Assembly: GCA_003526065.1 (NCBI GenBank)
Contig: DQBD01000265.1
Span: 1-7,928, forward strand
Length of the DNA stretch: 7,928 nucleotides
Reading direction: 5' to 3'
DNA from: Gammaproteobacteria bacterium
GTDB taxonomy: Bacteria; Pseudomonadota; Gammaproteobacteria; Immundisolibacterales; Immundisolibacteraceae
The notes beneath the pieces were generated by a model that searched no databases, was not told the DNA's origin, and was given only the letters and a program-made list of their open reading frames with translations. Positions 1 through 7,558 of this stretch are shown here, one piece after another (the first letter of the stretch is position 1; each line of letters opens with the position of its first letter). Made by a program: the position numbers and the translations under genes.

Positions 1-2864
1 GTCATCAGCACCGGGCGCAGGCGCACCGGGCAGGCCTCGCGCAGTGCCTCGCCGATGCCCTTGCCCTCGGCCCGCAGCTGGTTGGTGAGGTCCACCAGCA
101 GGATGGAGTTCTTGGCCACCAGGCCGATCAGCAACACCAGCCCGATCATCGAGTAGATGTTCAGCGTGTCGCCGGCAAGCCACAGGGCCGCCAGACCACC
201 GACCATGGCCAGCGGCTGGGCGATCATGATGATCAACGGCTGCAGGAACGAGTCGAACTGGCTGGCCAGCACCATGTACAGCATGACCAGCGCCAGCACG
301 AAGGCGGTGGTGACATAGGTCATGGTCTGCGCAAACTCGCGCGCCGAGCCGAGCAGCTTGATCGAATACCCCAGCGGCAACACCTCGCCGGCCACACGCT
401 CCACGTGAGCGACCGCCTCGTTCAGCGGAATCTCCGGATTGTTATAGAAATTCGCCGCGTATTGCAGATCGAGCCGATCGATACGAGCCGGCCCGGGTTT
501 CTCGACGAAGCGCGCCACGGTGTCCAGCCTCACCAGCTCGCCGCCGGCTGCCCGCAGGAAAATCTTGCTGAGGTCGGCCGGGGTCTGGAAGGTGCCTTCC
601 GGTGCCTTCAGGCGCACGTCGTAACGCTCGCCATCCCCCGGCTCGTCGTTCCACTTGGCCACGTCCACCCCACCGGCCAGCACGTTGGCGGCCATCGCCA
701 CCTCGCGGCTGGTCAGCCCGAGCGCCGCGGTCCGCGTACGATCCACGTCCAGGCGCAGCTGCGGCATGTTCAGCAACAGGTCGAGGTCGATGAATCCGAA
801 GCCGGGGATCTCACCCAGGCGCGCGCGCATCTGCTCGGCGTACTCGCCGACCTTCTGCAGGTTGGGGCCGCGCACGGCGAACTGCAGCTTCTCGCCGCGC
901 TGCCCGCCAATGGCCGGCGTTGGCACGGCAAAGGCGCGTACACCGGGCAGCTGCGCCAGTTGTGGGCGCAGGCGGGCCAGCACTTCCTGCTGACTGACGT
1001 CGCGCTCATCACGCGGCGAAATGGTGACGAACACCAGGCCCTCGTTGGCCTGGGCGGTCTGGAACAGGCCGATCGCGCCGAAGGCGTACTCGACCGTCGG
1101 GTCCGCGTACAGCACCTCCTCGATCAGCTGCATGCGCGAGTTCGTGTACTCGACGCTCGAACCCAGCGGCGTCTTGAAAATCACCATGAAGCGAGACTCG
1201 TCCTCGTCCGGAACGAATTCCTTGCCCAGCACGCTGAAGAACAGTCCGCTGCTGGCCACCACCAGGACGGTCGCCGTCAGCACCGCCCAGCGACGCCGCA
1301 GTCCGGCCTCCAGCACCCGTCGATAGAAGCGCTCCAGTGCGTCGAAGAACCGTCCGAACGCCGCGTACAGCCGGCCATGCTTCTGGCTGACGTCCAGGTA
1401 GCGCGAACACAGCATGGGTGTCAGTGTCAGCGACACGAACCACGACACCAACACGCCGAACACCACCACCACCGAGAAGGAGCTGAAGAACCGCCCGACC
1501 ATGCCCCCCATGAACACCACCGGCACGAAGATGGCCACCAGCGACAGGGTGGCTGCCAGCACCGCGAACATCACCTGCCGGGTGCCCTCGATCGCCGCGC
1601 TGCGCGGGTCGGGGTCGATGTGCTCACGGTGGCGATGAATGTTCTCCAGCACCACGATGGCGTCATCGACCACCACGCCGACCAGCAGCAAAAGTGCCAG
1701 CAGGGTCATGGAATTGAACGTGAAATCGAAGAAGTACATCACCGCGATGGCGCCCAGCAGCGACACCGGGATGGCGGCGGCGATGATGACCGTGGCCCGC
1801 AGGCTGCGCAGGAACACCAACACCACCACACCGGCCAGCAGGGTACCGGCGATCAAGTGCTCCTCCAGAGCCTCGACCATCTGGACGATGAAGATCGAGT
1901 TGTCGGTGCCGGGCTTGATCTGGATGCCGGCCGGCGCCTGCGGCCGGATTTCCGTATCCAGGCGATGCTTCACCTCGTCGACGATGGCCACCGTGTTGGC
2001 ACCGGACACCTTCACCACGCCCAGGCCGATCACCGGTTGCCCGTCGCGTCGTGCCAGGCGCCGGTAATCGGCCATGCCGTCGATCACCGTGGCCACCTGT
2101 GACAGGCGAATCTCGGCGCCATCCTCGTAGCCGACCACCATGTTCTGCAGCTGGCGCGCGTTGTGGTACTCGATGTCGAGCTTCAGCAGCCGTTCCTGCG
2201 TCTGCGAGGTAACGAAGCCGCCCGGCAGCAGCACGTGCTCGTTGCGAAAGGCGTCGAGCAGGTCCTGCACGGTCAGTCCGTGTGCCGCCAGCCGCTCGGG
2301 GGACACCTCGACCCGGATGTTGCGCTCGCGCAGGCCACCGATGCGAATGTCGCCGACCCCATCGATGGTCTCGATCTGTCGACGCAGCGTGTTGCTGACA
2401 TAGGTATTCAGCTGCTGCAAGGTACGGTCGCCGAGGATGTGCATCCAGTAGATGGGCGTGGCATCGGCCTCCACCTTGGCCACCACCGGCGGGTCGGCGT
2501 CCTCGGGCAGCTGCGCCACCACCTGGCTGACCTTCGACTGCACCTCCTGGAAGGCAACGTCGATGTCCTTCTGCAACTTGAAGGTGATGGTTACCTGCGA
2601 CACGCCCGGCGTGGAGCTGGACTGGATATGGTCGATACCCGGGACGCTGTTGACCTGACGCTCGATGATGTTGGTGATGCTGGCGTCGATGATTTCCGGA
2701 TTGGCGCCGCGCTGCGTGGTCGTCACCGACACGATCGGGAAATCGACATGCGGGAAGCGGTCGACGCCCAGGGTGCGGAACGCCACCAGCCCGAACAGCA
2801 CGATCACGCCGCTGAACATGTACGCCAGTACATGCCGGTTGATGGAAAGCTCGGGCAGGCTCAT
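1..2864 (-). CDS. RND-family efflux transporter permease (HAE1/AcrB-like), partial at its 3' end
   Basis: Inner-membrane pump subunit that exchanges protons for drugs or other amphiphiles in a tripartite complex with a periplasmic adaptor and an outer-membrane channel. I read 954 codons from ATG at 2864 without a stop. The frame leaves the window at VRLRPVLM, a conserved stretch before the last helices, so roughly the last 80-100 residues are missing. Residues about 12-30 form TM1. The TM4 proton-relay pair is D400-D401 in VGVVVDDAIVVLEN, and the TM10 lysine is K918 in GLVAKNSILLVDL, matching AcrB D407/D408 and K940. The paired acidic residues support the HAE1 rather than the heavy-metal subgroup. 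Both periplasmic porter halves are present (about 35-330 and 550-850). The start overlaps the adaptor stop as ATGA, so translation is probably coupled. Family is certain; substrate cannot be told. Confidence 0.96.
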   Translation of the reverse strand, partial: MSLPELSINRHVLAYMFSGVIVLFGLVAFRTLGVDRFPHVDFPIVSVTTTQRGANPEIIDASITNIIERQVNSVPGIDHIQSSSTPGVSQVTITFKLQKDIDVAFQEVQSKVSQVVAQLPEDADPPVVAKVEADATPIYWMHILGDRTLQQLNTYVSNTLRRQIETIDGVGDIRIGGLRERNIRVEVSPERLAAHGLTVQDLLDAFRNEHVLLPGGFVTSQTQERLLKLDIEYHNARQLQNMVVGYEDGAEIRLSQVATVIDGMADYRRLARRDGQPVIGLGVVKVSGANTVAIVDEVKHRLDTEIRPQAPAGIQIKPGTDNSIFIVQMVEALEEHLIAGTLLAGVVVLVFLRSLRATVIIAAAIPVSLLGAIAVMYFFDFTFNSMTLLALLLLVGVVVDDAIVVLENIHRHREHIDPDPRSAAIEGTRQVMFAVLAATLSLVAIFVPVVFMGGMVGRFFSSFSVVVVFGVLVSWFVSLTLTPMLCSRYLDVSQKHGRLYAAFGRFFDALERFYRRVLEAGLRRRWAVLTATVLVVASSGLFFSVLGKEFVPDEDESRFMVIFKTPLGSSVEYTNSRMQLIEEVLYADPTVEYAFGAIGLFQTAQANEGLVFVTISPRDERDVSQQEVLARLRPQLAQLPGVRAFAVPTPAIGGQRGEKLQFAVRGPNLQKVGEYAEQMRARLGEIPGFGFIDLDLLLNMPQLRLDVDRTRTAALGLTSREVAMAANVLAGGVDVAKWNDEPGDGERYDVRLKAPEGTFQTPADLSKIFLRAAGGELVRLDTVARFVEKPGPARIDRLDLQYAANFYNNPEIPLNEAVAHVERVAGEVLPLGYSIKLLGSAREFAQTMTYVTTAFVLALVMLYMVLASQFDSFLQPLIIMIAQPLAMVGGLAALWLAGDTLNIYSMIGLVLLIGLVAKNSILLVDLTNQLRAEGKGIGEALREACPVRLRPVLM

Positions 2865-3949
2865 GCGCCACCGTCCAGCACACGCACCGCGGCGCCGTCG
2901 CTCAGGAACCCAGCGCCGTCCACCGCCACCAGCGCGCCCGCCTCAAGGCCCGCCAGGATTTCCACCTGGCCGTCCTGGTAGACGCCGGTCTGCACCACCA
3001 CCGCGCGCGCCCGGTCATCCTCCACCAGGTACACCGTCGGCCCGGCCGGACGCATCACCACGGCCGTCTCCGGCACCAGCAGCGCCTGGTCGCGCCGATC
3101 CAGAATGACCTCGCCATCCACGCTGGCGCCCGGCTTCCAGCCGCCGGGGTTCGGCAGGTCCACCAGCACCAGCAGCGCCCGGTTGGCCATGCCCACGGTC
3201 GGACGGATTTCGGTCACGGTGCCCTCGACCACCGTATCGGGCACCGCCGGCGAGCGCAGGCGCACCGGCAACCCCGAACGCAGCACGTCGGCAAGCGCCT
3301 CCGGATACGGCAAGGTGACGCGCAACAGCTGATCGGTGCTCAGACGCAGCAGCGGCGTGCCAACGCCCACGTAGTCGCCCTCGTTCACCATGCGCGCCGC
3401 CACCCCCGCGTCAACCGGCGCCAGCACCCGGCCACGGGCCAGATTGCGCTCGGCCTCGGACAGCTGGGTGCGCGCCGCCGCCAGTTGGCTGCGCAGCGCC
3501 TTCAGCTGGGCCTGGGCATCGTCAAGCGCGTTCTTGGCGAAGAAATCGCTCTTCGCCAGCGTTTCATAGCGGGCAACCAGGCGCTCCTGCTGGCCGATCA
3601 ACGCCTCCAGGCGGCCGATCTCGGCCCGCGCCGCACCGCGTCGAAGACGGTAGTCCTCGCTGTCCAGCACCACCAGCGGCTGCCCCTTGCGCACCGTGTC
3701 ACCGACCTCCACCTCGACGGTGAGCACCCGCCCGGCCACCTCGGCCGCCACCACCGGCTCGACCAGGCTCTCGACCTGGCCGACGCTCGCTTCGACGGTT
3801 TCCACCGGCGCGCTCATCACCGGCTCGGCGGTGATCAGGATGCCAGGCGGCTTGACGCTGCCCGTCTCCTGCGGGCCGCAGCCGCCGAGCAGACTGAAAC
3901 CGGCGAACACCGCCACAGCGGGCCACAAGAACGGGCGCGAAATAGACAT
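2861..3949 (-). CDS. RND efflux periplasmic adaptor subunit (membrane fusion lipoprotein)
   Basis: Adaptor (MexA/AcrA/MdtA class) that bridges the RND pump to the outer-membrane channel; 362 residues. The N-terminus is a lipoprotein signal: a basic/polar start, a hydrophobic core WPAVAVFAGFSLL, then lipobox LGGC with Cys24 as the likely acylated residue. A first lipoyl half follows at about 65-97 (AGRVLTVEVEVGDTVRKGQPL), then an alpha-helical hairpin at about 101-172 rich in Ala, Leu, Arg and Gln. The second lipoyl half is at about 173-205 (APVDAGVAARMVNEGDYVGVGTPLL), with a beta-barrel at about 206-286 and a membrane-proximal domain to the end. The frame is open upstream to 4081, but that extension contains the likely promoter and would bury the signal peptide. 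Start codons at 4030 (ATG) or 3955 (TTG, with GAAG six bases before it) cannot be fully excluded. Its TGA overlaps the pump ATG. Confidence 0.93.
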   Translation of the reverse strand: MSISRPFLWPAVAVFAGFSLLGGCGPQETGSVKPPGILITAEPVMSAPVETVEASVGQVESLVEPVVAAEVAGRVLTVEVEVGDTVRKGQPLVVLDSEDYRLRRGAARAEIGRLEALIGQQERLVARYETLAKSDFFAKNALDDAQAQLKALRSQLAAARTQLSEAERNLARGRVLAPVDAGVAARMVNEGDYVGVGTPLLRLSTDQLLRVTLPYPEALADVLRSGLPVRLRSPAVPDTVVEGTVTEIRPTVGMANRALLVLVDLPNPGGWKPGASVDGEVILDRRDQALLVPETAVVMRPAGPTVYLVEDDRARAVVVQTGVYQDGQVEILAGLEAGALVAVDGAGFLSDGAAVRVLDGGA

Positions 3950-4006
3950 GGACAACAGCGACTTCAAGGGAAGGTTGGGGGTGCATGCCACAGCCCGGTC
4001 GCGAAC

Positions 4007-4028
4007 GGCGACAGGCGGGGCGACAGGC
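4007..4028 (-). repeat. Two 10-bp direct repeats in the efflux operon leader
   Basis: The plus-strand sequence ggcgacaggc occurs at 4007-4016 and again at 4019-4028, exact copies at a 12-bp period. They lie 58-79 bp upstream of the adaptor ATG and, if the promoter call is right, about 35-56 nt inside the transcript. They could be a protein-binding site. This GC-rich stretch may also have duplicated by chance, and no function is shown. Confidence 0.4.
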
Positions 4029-4037
4029 ATGCGGCGG

Positions 4038-4054
4038 CGGCCGTGGAGCGGCCG
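4038..4054 (-). repeat. Short inverted repeat near the predicted transcript start
   Basis: cggccg at 4038-4043 and again at 4049-4054 is separated by five bases. The hexamer is its own reverse complement, so the pair can be read as a direct or an inverted repeat and could form a small hairpin at the 5' end of the efflux mRNA. It sits just downstream of the predicted -10 element, where a repressor operator could lie. The motif is short and common in GC-rich DNA. Confidence 0.25.
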
Positions 4055-4069
4055 TACAGTCAGCGCGGT

Positions 4070-4078
4070 CTTATAGCA
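4070..4078 (-). promoter_or_regulatory. Extended -10 promoter for the adaptor-RND operon
   Basis: On the minus strand 4078-4070 reads TGCTATAAG, which fits the extended -10 consensus TGnTATAAT with one mismatch in the hexamer. It stands out as an AT-rich island in very GC-rich surroundings and lies in the only sizeable intergenic gap. No good -35 is seen 16-18 bp upstream (around 4092-4098), which is tolerable for an extended -10. The start of transcription would be near 4063, giving a leader of about 115 nt. It supports the adaptor start at 3949 over the in-frame extension to 4081. Inferred from sequence only. Confidence 0.5.
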
Positions 4079-4116
4079 CACGGCCGATGCCCGCGAACAC
4101 GCACACCATCGACATT

Positions 4117-4140
4117 CGCCGGCCCCCCATCAAGCCGGCG
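4117..4140 (-). terminator. GC-rich stem-loop across the end of the YgjP-type gene (weak terminator candidate)
   Basis: Perfect 7-bp arms, cgccggc at 4117-4123 and gccggcg at 4134-4140, are separated by a 10-base loop that contains the stop codon of the peptidase gene. The position suits the end of the yajQ-glgX-peptidase unit. There is no U-run after the stem on the minus strand (AATGTCG follows), so a classical intrinsic terminator is not supported. It may stabilise the 3' end or be incidental. Confidence 0.25.
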
Positions 4141-4849
4141 GCAGCGCCCATGGCCGTTCATTTCGAAGCGCCGCCTGACACTGACGGTGCTCCGGCAGGG
4201 CTGTTGCCAGCAGGGCATAGAACTGCGGACCGTGGTTCAGATGCCGCAGGTGGCAAAGTTCGTGAAAAAGTACATAGTCGATCAACGGTGGCGACAGCAG
4301 CACCAGGCCGATGTTGAGCGTGATGCGCCCATCCGCGCTGCAACTGCCCCAGCGCCGGCGCAGGCGCATCAACCGTGGCGGCGGCAGCTGCCTCCCATCC
4401 AGCCAGGGCAGCTGCGCGGCCAGTGCCCACAGGCGCTGCGGCAACAATGCGTGCGCCTGGTCGCGATACCAGGCGTCGAGCGCACGGGCCACCACCAACG
4501 GCTGCTGGGGCTGCGCCACTCGCACCTGGAAGCCGGCCTCGGACAGGACCACCTGGCGGCGCCCGACACTCAACTGCAGCGCATGCCATTGGCCCAGATA
4601 CCGCTGACGGCTGCCGGCACTGAAGTCGGCCGGCGGCGACAGCTGCGCCAGGCGCTCGAACTGACGCGCGATCCAGCGCCGGTGACGGGCCAGAAGCTGC
4701 GGATAAAGCCGCGCCGGAAGGCGCTCAGGCACGCGCAGCTCGAGCGTACCGTCGGCCGCCACGCGCAGCGCGTAGGTGCGTCGCCGTGCCCGCACGACCC
4801 GACACGTGACCGCCCGGTCATCCAGTTCGAAACGCAGCGACGCGCTCAT
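4130..4849 (-). CDS. YgjP-like (DUF45) zinc metallopeptidase family protein
   Basis: 239-residue cytoplasmic protein of the YgjP/WLM-like metallopeptidase family. The zinc site is HELCHLRHLNHGPQF: His196 and His200 are ligands, Glu197 is the catalytic base, and His206 is the third ligand five residues on. The upstream signature RRWGSC (165-170), followed by SADGRITLNIGLVLLSPPLIDYVLFHE, is typical of the family. No signal peptide or membrane segment is visible. The physiological substrate is not known to me; E. coli YgjP has been described as a UTP pyrophosphatase, but the motif here is that of a metallopeptidase. The frame is open upstream to 5140, but that part is low-complexity Arg/Gly/Ala shadow of glgX. 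Start 4849 is chosen because the homology begins there and its ATG overlaps the glgX stop as ATGA, indicating translational coupling. Confidence 0.9.
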   Translation of the reverse strand: MSASLRFELDDRAVTCRVVRARRRTYALRVAADGTLELRVPERLPARLYPQLLARHRRWIARQFERLAQLSPPADFSAGSRQRYLGQWHALQLSVGRRQVVLSEAGFQVRVAQPQQPLVVARALDAWYRDQAHALLPQRLWALAAQLPWLDGRQLPPPRLMRLRRRWGSCSADGRITLNIGLVLLSPPLIDYVLFHELCHLRHLNHGPQFYALLATALPEHRQCQAALRNERPWALPPA

Positions 4850-7017
4850 GCCGCCGTCGACGCCGCCGGCTGCACCGGGCACTCGAACACGAGCAGGCAG
4901 CGCGCCGGCACCTCCAAGACCGTGCCCGCCTCCAGTTGCCAGCCGTCGCCGCGTCCGGTCTCTTCCTGCGTGTCGAGCACCCGCCGCCAGGCGGCACCGC
5001 CAGCGGCCGGCGGTGCCACGAAGCGCACCGATGCCGCGCCCGCGTGCAGGATCACCAGAAAGCTCGAATCCAGACGCGAACCGCCATGACCACCGGGGTG
5101 CTCGGCACCGGCTGCGCCGCTGATGACAAACGCAAGCCAATGCGGATGCAGCTGCCAGTCATGTCCGTCACGCTCGCCACCGTCCGGGGTCAACCACAGG
5201 ATGTCCTTCTGGGCGCCGTCGAGCGCCTCTCCCTTGAAGAAACGGTCGCGCCGGAACACGCCGTGCGCCGCACGCAACCGCAAAACGCGCTGCAGGAACC
5301 GGTGCAGGTCGCCACCGTCCGGCTGTTGCAGCCGTTCCCAATCCAGCCAGGCAATGGGATTGTCCTGGCAATAAGCGTTGTTGTTGCCCGCCTGCGAATG
5401 ACCGAACTCGTCGCCCGCCAGCAACATGGGCGTGCCCTGCGAAAGCACCAGAGTGGCCAGCAGGTTGCGCATCTGCCTGCGGCGCAGGCGCTCGATGGCC
5501 GGGTCGTCGGTCACGCCCTCGACACCGCAGTTCCAGGACAGGTTGTGATCACTGCCGTCCCGATTGCGCTCACCGTTGGCGGCGTTGTGCTTGCGCGAGT
5601 AGGTCACCAGATCGCGCAGCGTGAAACCGTCGTGGGCGGTCACATAGTTGACGCTCGCGGCCGGCCGCCGGCCGTGGTTCGGGAACAGGTCGCTGGACCC
5701 GGTCATGCGCGAGGCCAGCGCCGGCGCGTGACCGGCATCGCCCCGCCAGAAGCCACGCGCGGTATCGCGAAAGCGGTCGTTCCACTCCCCCCAGCCAGCC
5801 GGGAACCCACCCAGCCGGTAACCGCGCGGCCCCAGATCCCACGGCTCGGCGATCAGCTTGCACCCCGCCAGCTGTGGATCCTGGCGCACGGCGGCGAAGA
5901 AACCTGCCTCCGGGTCGAAGTCCGCTTCAAGCCCGGTTCCGTGCACCGCGGCGCGCCGCGCCAGGGTGGTGGCCAGATCGAAACGAAACCCATCGACGCC
6001 CATCTGCTGCACCCAGTAGCGCAGCGCGTCGAGCACCAGCTGCAACACCCGCGGCCGGGCCAGATTCAGGCTGTTGCCACAGCCCGTGAAGTCCAGCCCG
6101 TAGCGCGGATTGGCCGGGTCAAGGTGGTAATAGGTGGCGTTGTCGATACCGCGAAACGACAGCGTCGGCCCCAGTCGGTCACCCTCGGCGGTGTGGTTGA
6201 ACACCACGTCCAGCAACAGCTCGATGCCGGCGGCGTGCAATTCGCGCGCCAGCAGCCGGAACTCACCCAGGTCCGGCCGCGTCAGGAAGCGGTTGTCCGG
6301 GGCGAAGTAGGCCAGCGTGTTGTAGCCCCAATAATTGACGCGCCCATCGTCAACCAGACGCCGTTCGTCCAGGTGGGCGTGCACTGGCAGCAGCTCGACC
6401 GCGCTGACGCCGAGCCCGCGCAGGTGGTCGACGACGACCGGCTCGGCCAGCGCGCGAAAACTGCCGCGCAGATCGTCCCTGACCTGCGGGTGACGCCGCG
6501 TGTAGCCGCCGACGTGCAGCTCGTACAACACGCTGCGCCGCCACGGTGTGTTCGGCCGACGCCACTGGCGCCCGTCGACCGGGTCGCCCACCACCACGCA
6601 CTTTGGCATGTAGCGGGCACTGTCGCGACTGTCGAACGACAGATCCTCGCGCGGATCGCCCACACGATAGCCATACAACGCATCGTGCCAGCGCACGTCC
6701 CCGTGCAGCAGGCGGGCGTAGGGATCCAGCAACAGCTTGTGGTGGTTGAAACGGTGTCCGCGCTCGGGCGCGTAGGGCCCGTACACCCGGTAGCCGTACA
6801 GTTGGCCCGGACGCAGATCCGGCAGATAGGCATGCCAGACCTCGTCCGTGTACTCGGCCAGCCGCACCCGGTCCGTCTCGCGCCGGCCGGCGGCATCGAA
6901 CAGACACAGCTCGACCCGCTCTGCATGGAGCGAGAACAGCGCAAAGTTGACGCCACGCCCGTCCCAGTGCGCTCCCAGCGGATACGGCCGCCCGGGCCAG
7001 ACGCGCAGCGCGCTCAT
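4846..7017 (-). CDS. glgX: Glycogen debranching enzyme GlgX (GH13 isoamylase type)
   Basis: 723-residue cytoplasmic enzyme that hydrolyses alpha-1,6 branch linkages in glycogen, mainly on short outer chains left by phosphorylase. The N-terminal CBM48 domain spans about 10-100 (PLGAHWDGRGVNFALFSLHAERVELCLFD, close to the start of E. coli GlgX). The GH13 barrel spans about 160-580 with all four conserved regions: DVVFNH (270-275), DGFRFD with nucleophile Asp347, LIAEPWD with acid/base Glu391, and AHD with His462-Asp463. GNNNAYCQDN (544-553) is also diagnostic. A C-terminal beta domain follows from about 610. It is longer than the 657-residue E. coli enzyme and resembles the longer GlgX/TreX type. 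The usual HV[K/R]G motif reads HVGG (168-171). No Shine-Dalgarno is visible at the start, which lies 19 nt after yajQ in a hairpin loop; there is no in-frame start codon in that gap. Confidence 0.95.
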   Translation of the reverse strand: MSALRVWPGRPYPLGAHWDGRGVNFALFSLHAERVELCLFDAAGRRETDRVRLAEYTDEVWHAYLPDLRPGQLYGYRVYGPYAPERGHRFNHHKLLLDPYARLLHGDVRWHDALYGYRVGDPREDLSFDSRDSARYMPKCVVVGDPVDGRQWRRPNTPWRRSVLYELHVGGYTRRHPQVRDDLRGSFRALAEPVVVDHLRGLGVSAVELLPVHAHLDERRLVDDGRVNYWGYNTLAYFAPDNRFLTRPDLGEFRLLARELHAAGIELLLDVVFNHTAEGDRLGPTLSFRGIDNATYYHLDPANPRYGLDFTGCGNSLNLARPRVLQLVLDALRYWVQQMGVDGFRFDLATTLARRAAVHGTGLEADFDPEAGFFAAVRQDPQLAGCKLIAEPWDLGPRGYRLGGFPAGWGEWNDRFRDTARGFWRGDAGHAPALASRMTGSSDLFPNHGRRPAASVNYVTAHDGFTLRDLVTYSRKHNAANGERNRDGSDHNLSWNCGVEGVTDDPAIERLRRRQMRNLLATLVLSQGTPMLLAGDEFGHSQAGNNNAYCQDNPIAWLDWERLQQPDGGDLHRFLQRVLRLRAAHGVFRRDRFFKGEALDGAQKDILWLTPDGGERDGHDWQLHPHWLAFVISGAAGAEHPGGHGGSRLDSSFLVILHAGAASVRFVAPPAAGGAAWRRVLDTQEETGRGDGWQLEAGTVLEVPARCLLVFECPVQPAASTAA

Positions 7018-7024
7018 CGCTGCG
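7004..7024 (-). promoter_or_regulatory. Perfect hairpin with the glgX start codon in its loop
   Basis: cgcagcg at 7004-7010 and its exact reverse complement cgctgcg at 7018-7024 are separated by seven bases, 7011-7017, that include the glgX ATG. In the mRNA this is a 7-bp GC-rich stem covering the bases just before and after the start codon. The preceding 19-nt gap to the yajQ stop has no purine-rich Shine-Dalgarno. Inference: glgX initiation would be poor alone and would depend on ribosomes finishing yajQ. The pairing is certain; the regulatory role is not tested. Confidence 0.4.
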
Positions 7025-7036
7025 GCCGCGCGGCGC

Positions 7037-7522
7037 TCAGTCGCGGAAGTTGACGTACTGCAACGGCAGATCGAAATCGGACTGCCCGCGCAGCAGCGCG
7101 ATCACCGCCTGCAGGTCGTCCCGCTTCTTGCCGCTCACACGCAGCTCGTCTCCCTGCACCGCGGTCTGCACCTTGAGCTTTTTGTCCTTGATCAGACGCA
7201 CCAGGCGACGGGCGTGTTCGGCATCGATGCCCTGGCGCACGGTGATGGTCTGCGTGGCACGCTGCCCGGCTTCCACCACCTTGCCGTAATCGAGGGCCTT
7301 GAGGTCGACACCGCGCTTGGCAAGACGCGTGCGCAGCACGTCCAGCAACTGCTCGATCTGGAAACGGCTTGGCGCCTCGGCGGTCATCACCGCGTCGGTG
7401 AGCGTCACCTTGGCGCCCGTGTCCTTGAAGTCGAAGCGGGTCGACAGCTCACGGTTGGTTTGGTCGACCGCATTGGCGACCTCGTGCAGATCCGCTTTGG
7501 AAACGACATCAAACGACGGCAT
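7037..7522 (-). CDS. yajQ: YajQ family nucleotide-binding protein
   Basis: 161-residue soluble cytoplasmic protein, the same size as E. coli YajQ (163) and alike from end to end: it opens MPSFDVVS, has STRFDFKDT (27-35), continues through LIKDKKLKVQT and GDELRVSGKKRDDLQAVIALLRG, and ends LQYVNFRD. The family folds as two ferredoxin-like halves and binds nucleotides. A Xanthomonas member is reported as a cyclic-di-GMP effector linked to virulence, and E. coli YajQ has been linked to phage phi6 transcription. Which role applies here is unknown. The start at 7522 is supported by a Shine-Dalgarno and by homology from the first residue. Only 36 nt separate it from the upstream gene, with no obvious promoter, so it may be co-transcribed with that gene. 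glgX follows after 19 nt. Confidence 0.97.
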   Translation of the reverse strand: MPSFDVVSKADLHEVANAVDQTNRELSTRFDFKDTGAKVTLTDAVMTAEAPSRFQIEQLLDVLRTRLAKRGVDLKALDYGKVVEAGQRATQTITVRQGIDAEHARRLVRLIKDKKLKVQTAVQGDELRVSGKKRDDLQAVIALLRGQSDFDLPLQYVNFRD

Positions 7523-7528
7523 GAAGCA

Positions 7529-7532
7529 CCTC
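7529..7532 (-). promoter_or_regulatory. Ribosome binding site of yajQ
   Basis: GAGG on the minus strand lies six bases before the yajQ ATG at 7522. It is the only clear Shine-Dalgarno among the starts in this unit, which fits yajQ being translated independently while glgX and the peptidase gene depend on coupling. Confidence 0.65.
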
Positions 7533-7558
7533 GCAATTGCTCTTCTGACGCCCTGCCC

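Noticed and set aside
405..2102. Long plus-strand open frame (565 codons) opposite the RND gene
   Set aside because: It uses the exact antisense codon register of the RND gene. It is rich in His, Gln and Arg, has no recognisable motif, and is explained by GC-rich codon use on the minus strand.
1663..2883. Minus-strand open frame of 406 codons within the RND gene
   Set aside because: It is out of frame with the RND reading, which matches the family from 2864 onward. Its product is Arg/Gly/His-rich with no motif.
3485..5089. Plus-strand open frame of 534 codons across the adaptor, the intergenic gap and the peptidase gene
   Set aside because: It crosses two well-supported minus-strand genes and their promoter region, and has no domain signature.
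4850..5140. N-terminal extension of the YgjP-type protein
   Set aside because: It overlaps glgX, has low-complexity Arg/Gly/Ala composition, and lies before the point where the family similarity and the ATGA overlap begin.
4936..7053. Plus-strand open frame of 705 codons opposite glgX
   Set aside because: It mirrors glgX, which has every GH13 catalytic motif. The antisense product shows no motif and has shadow-like composition.
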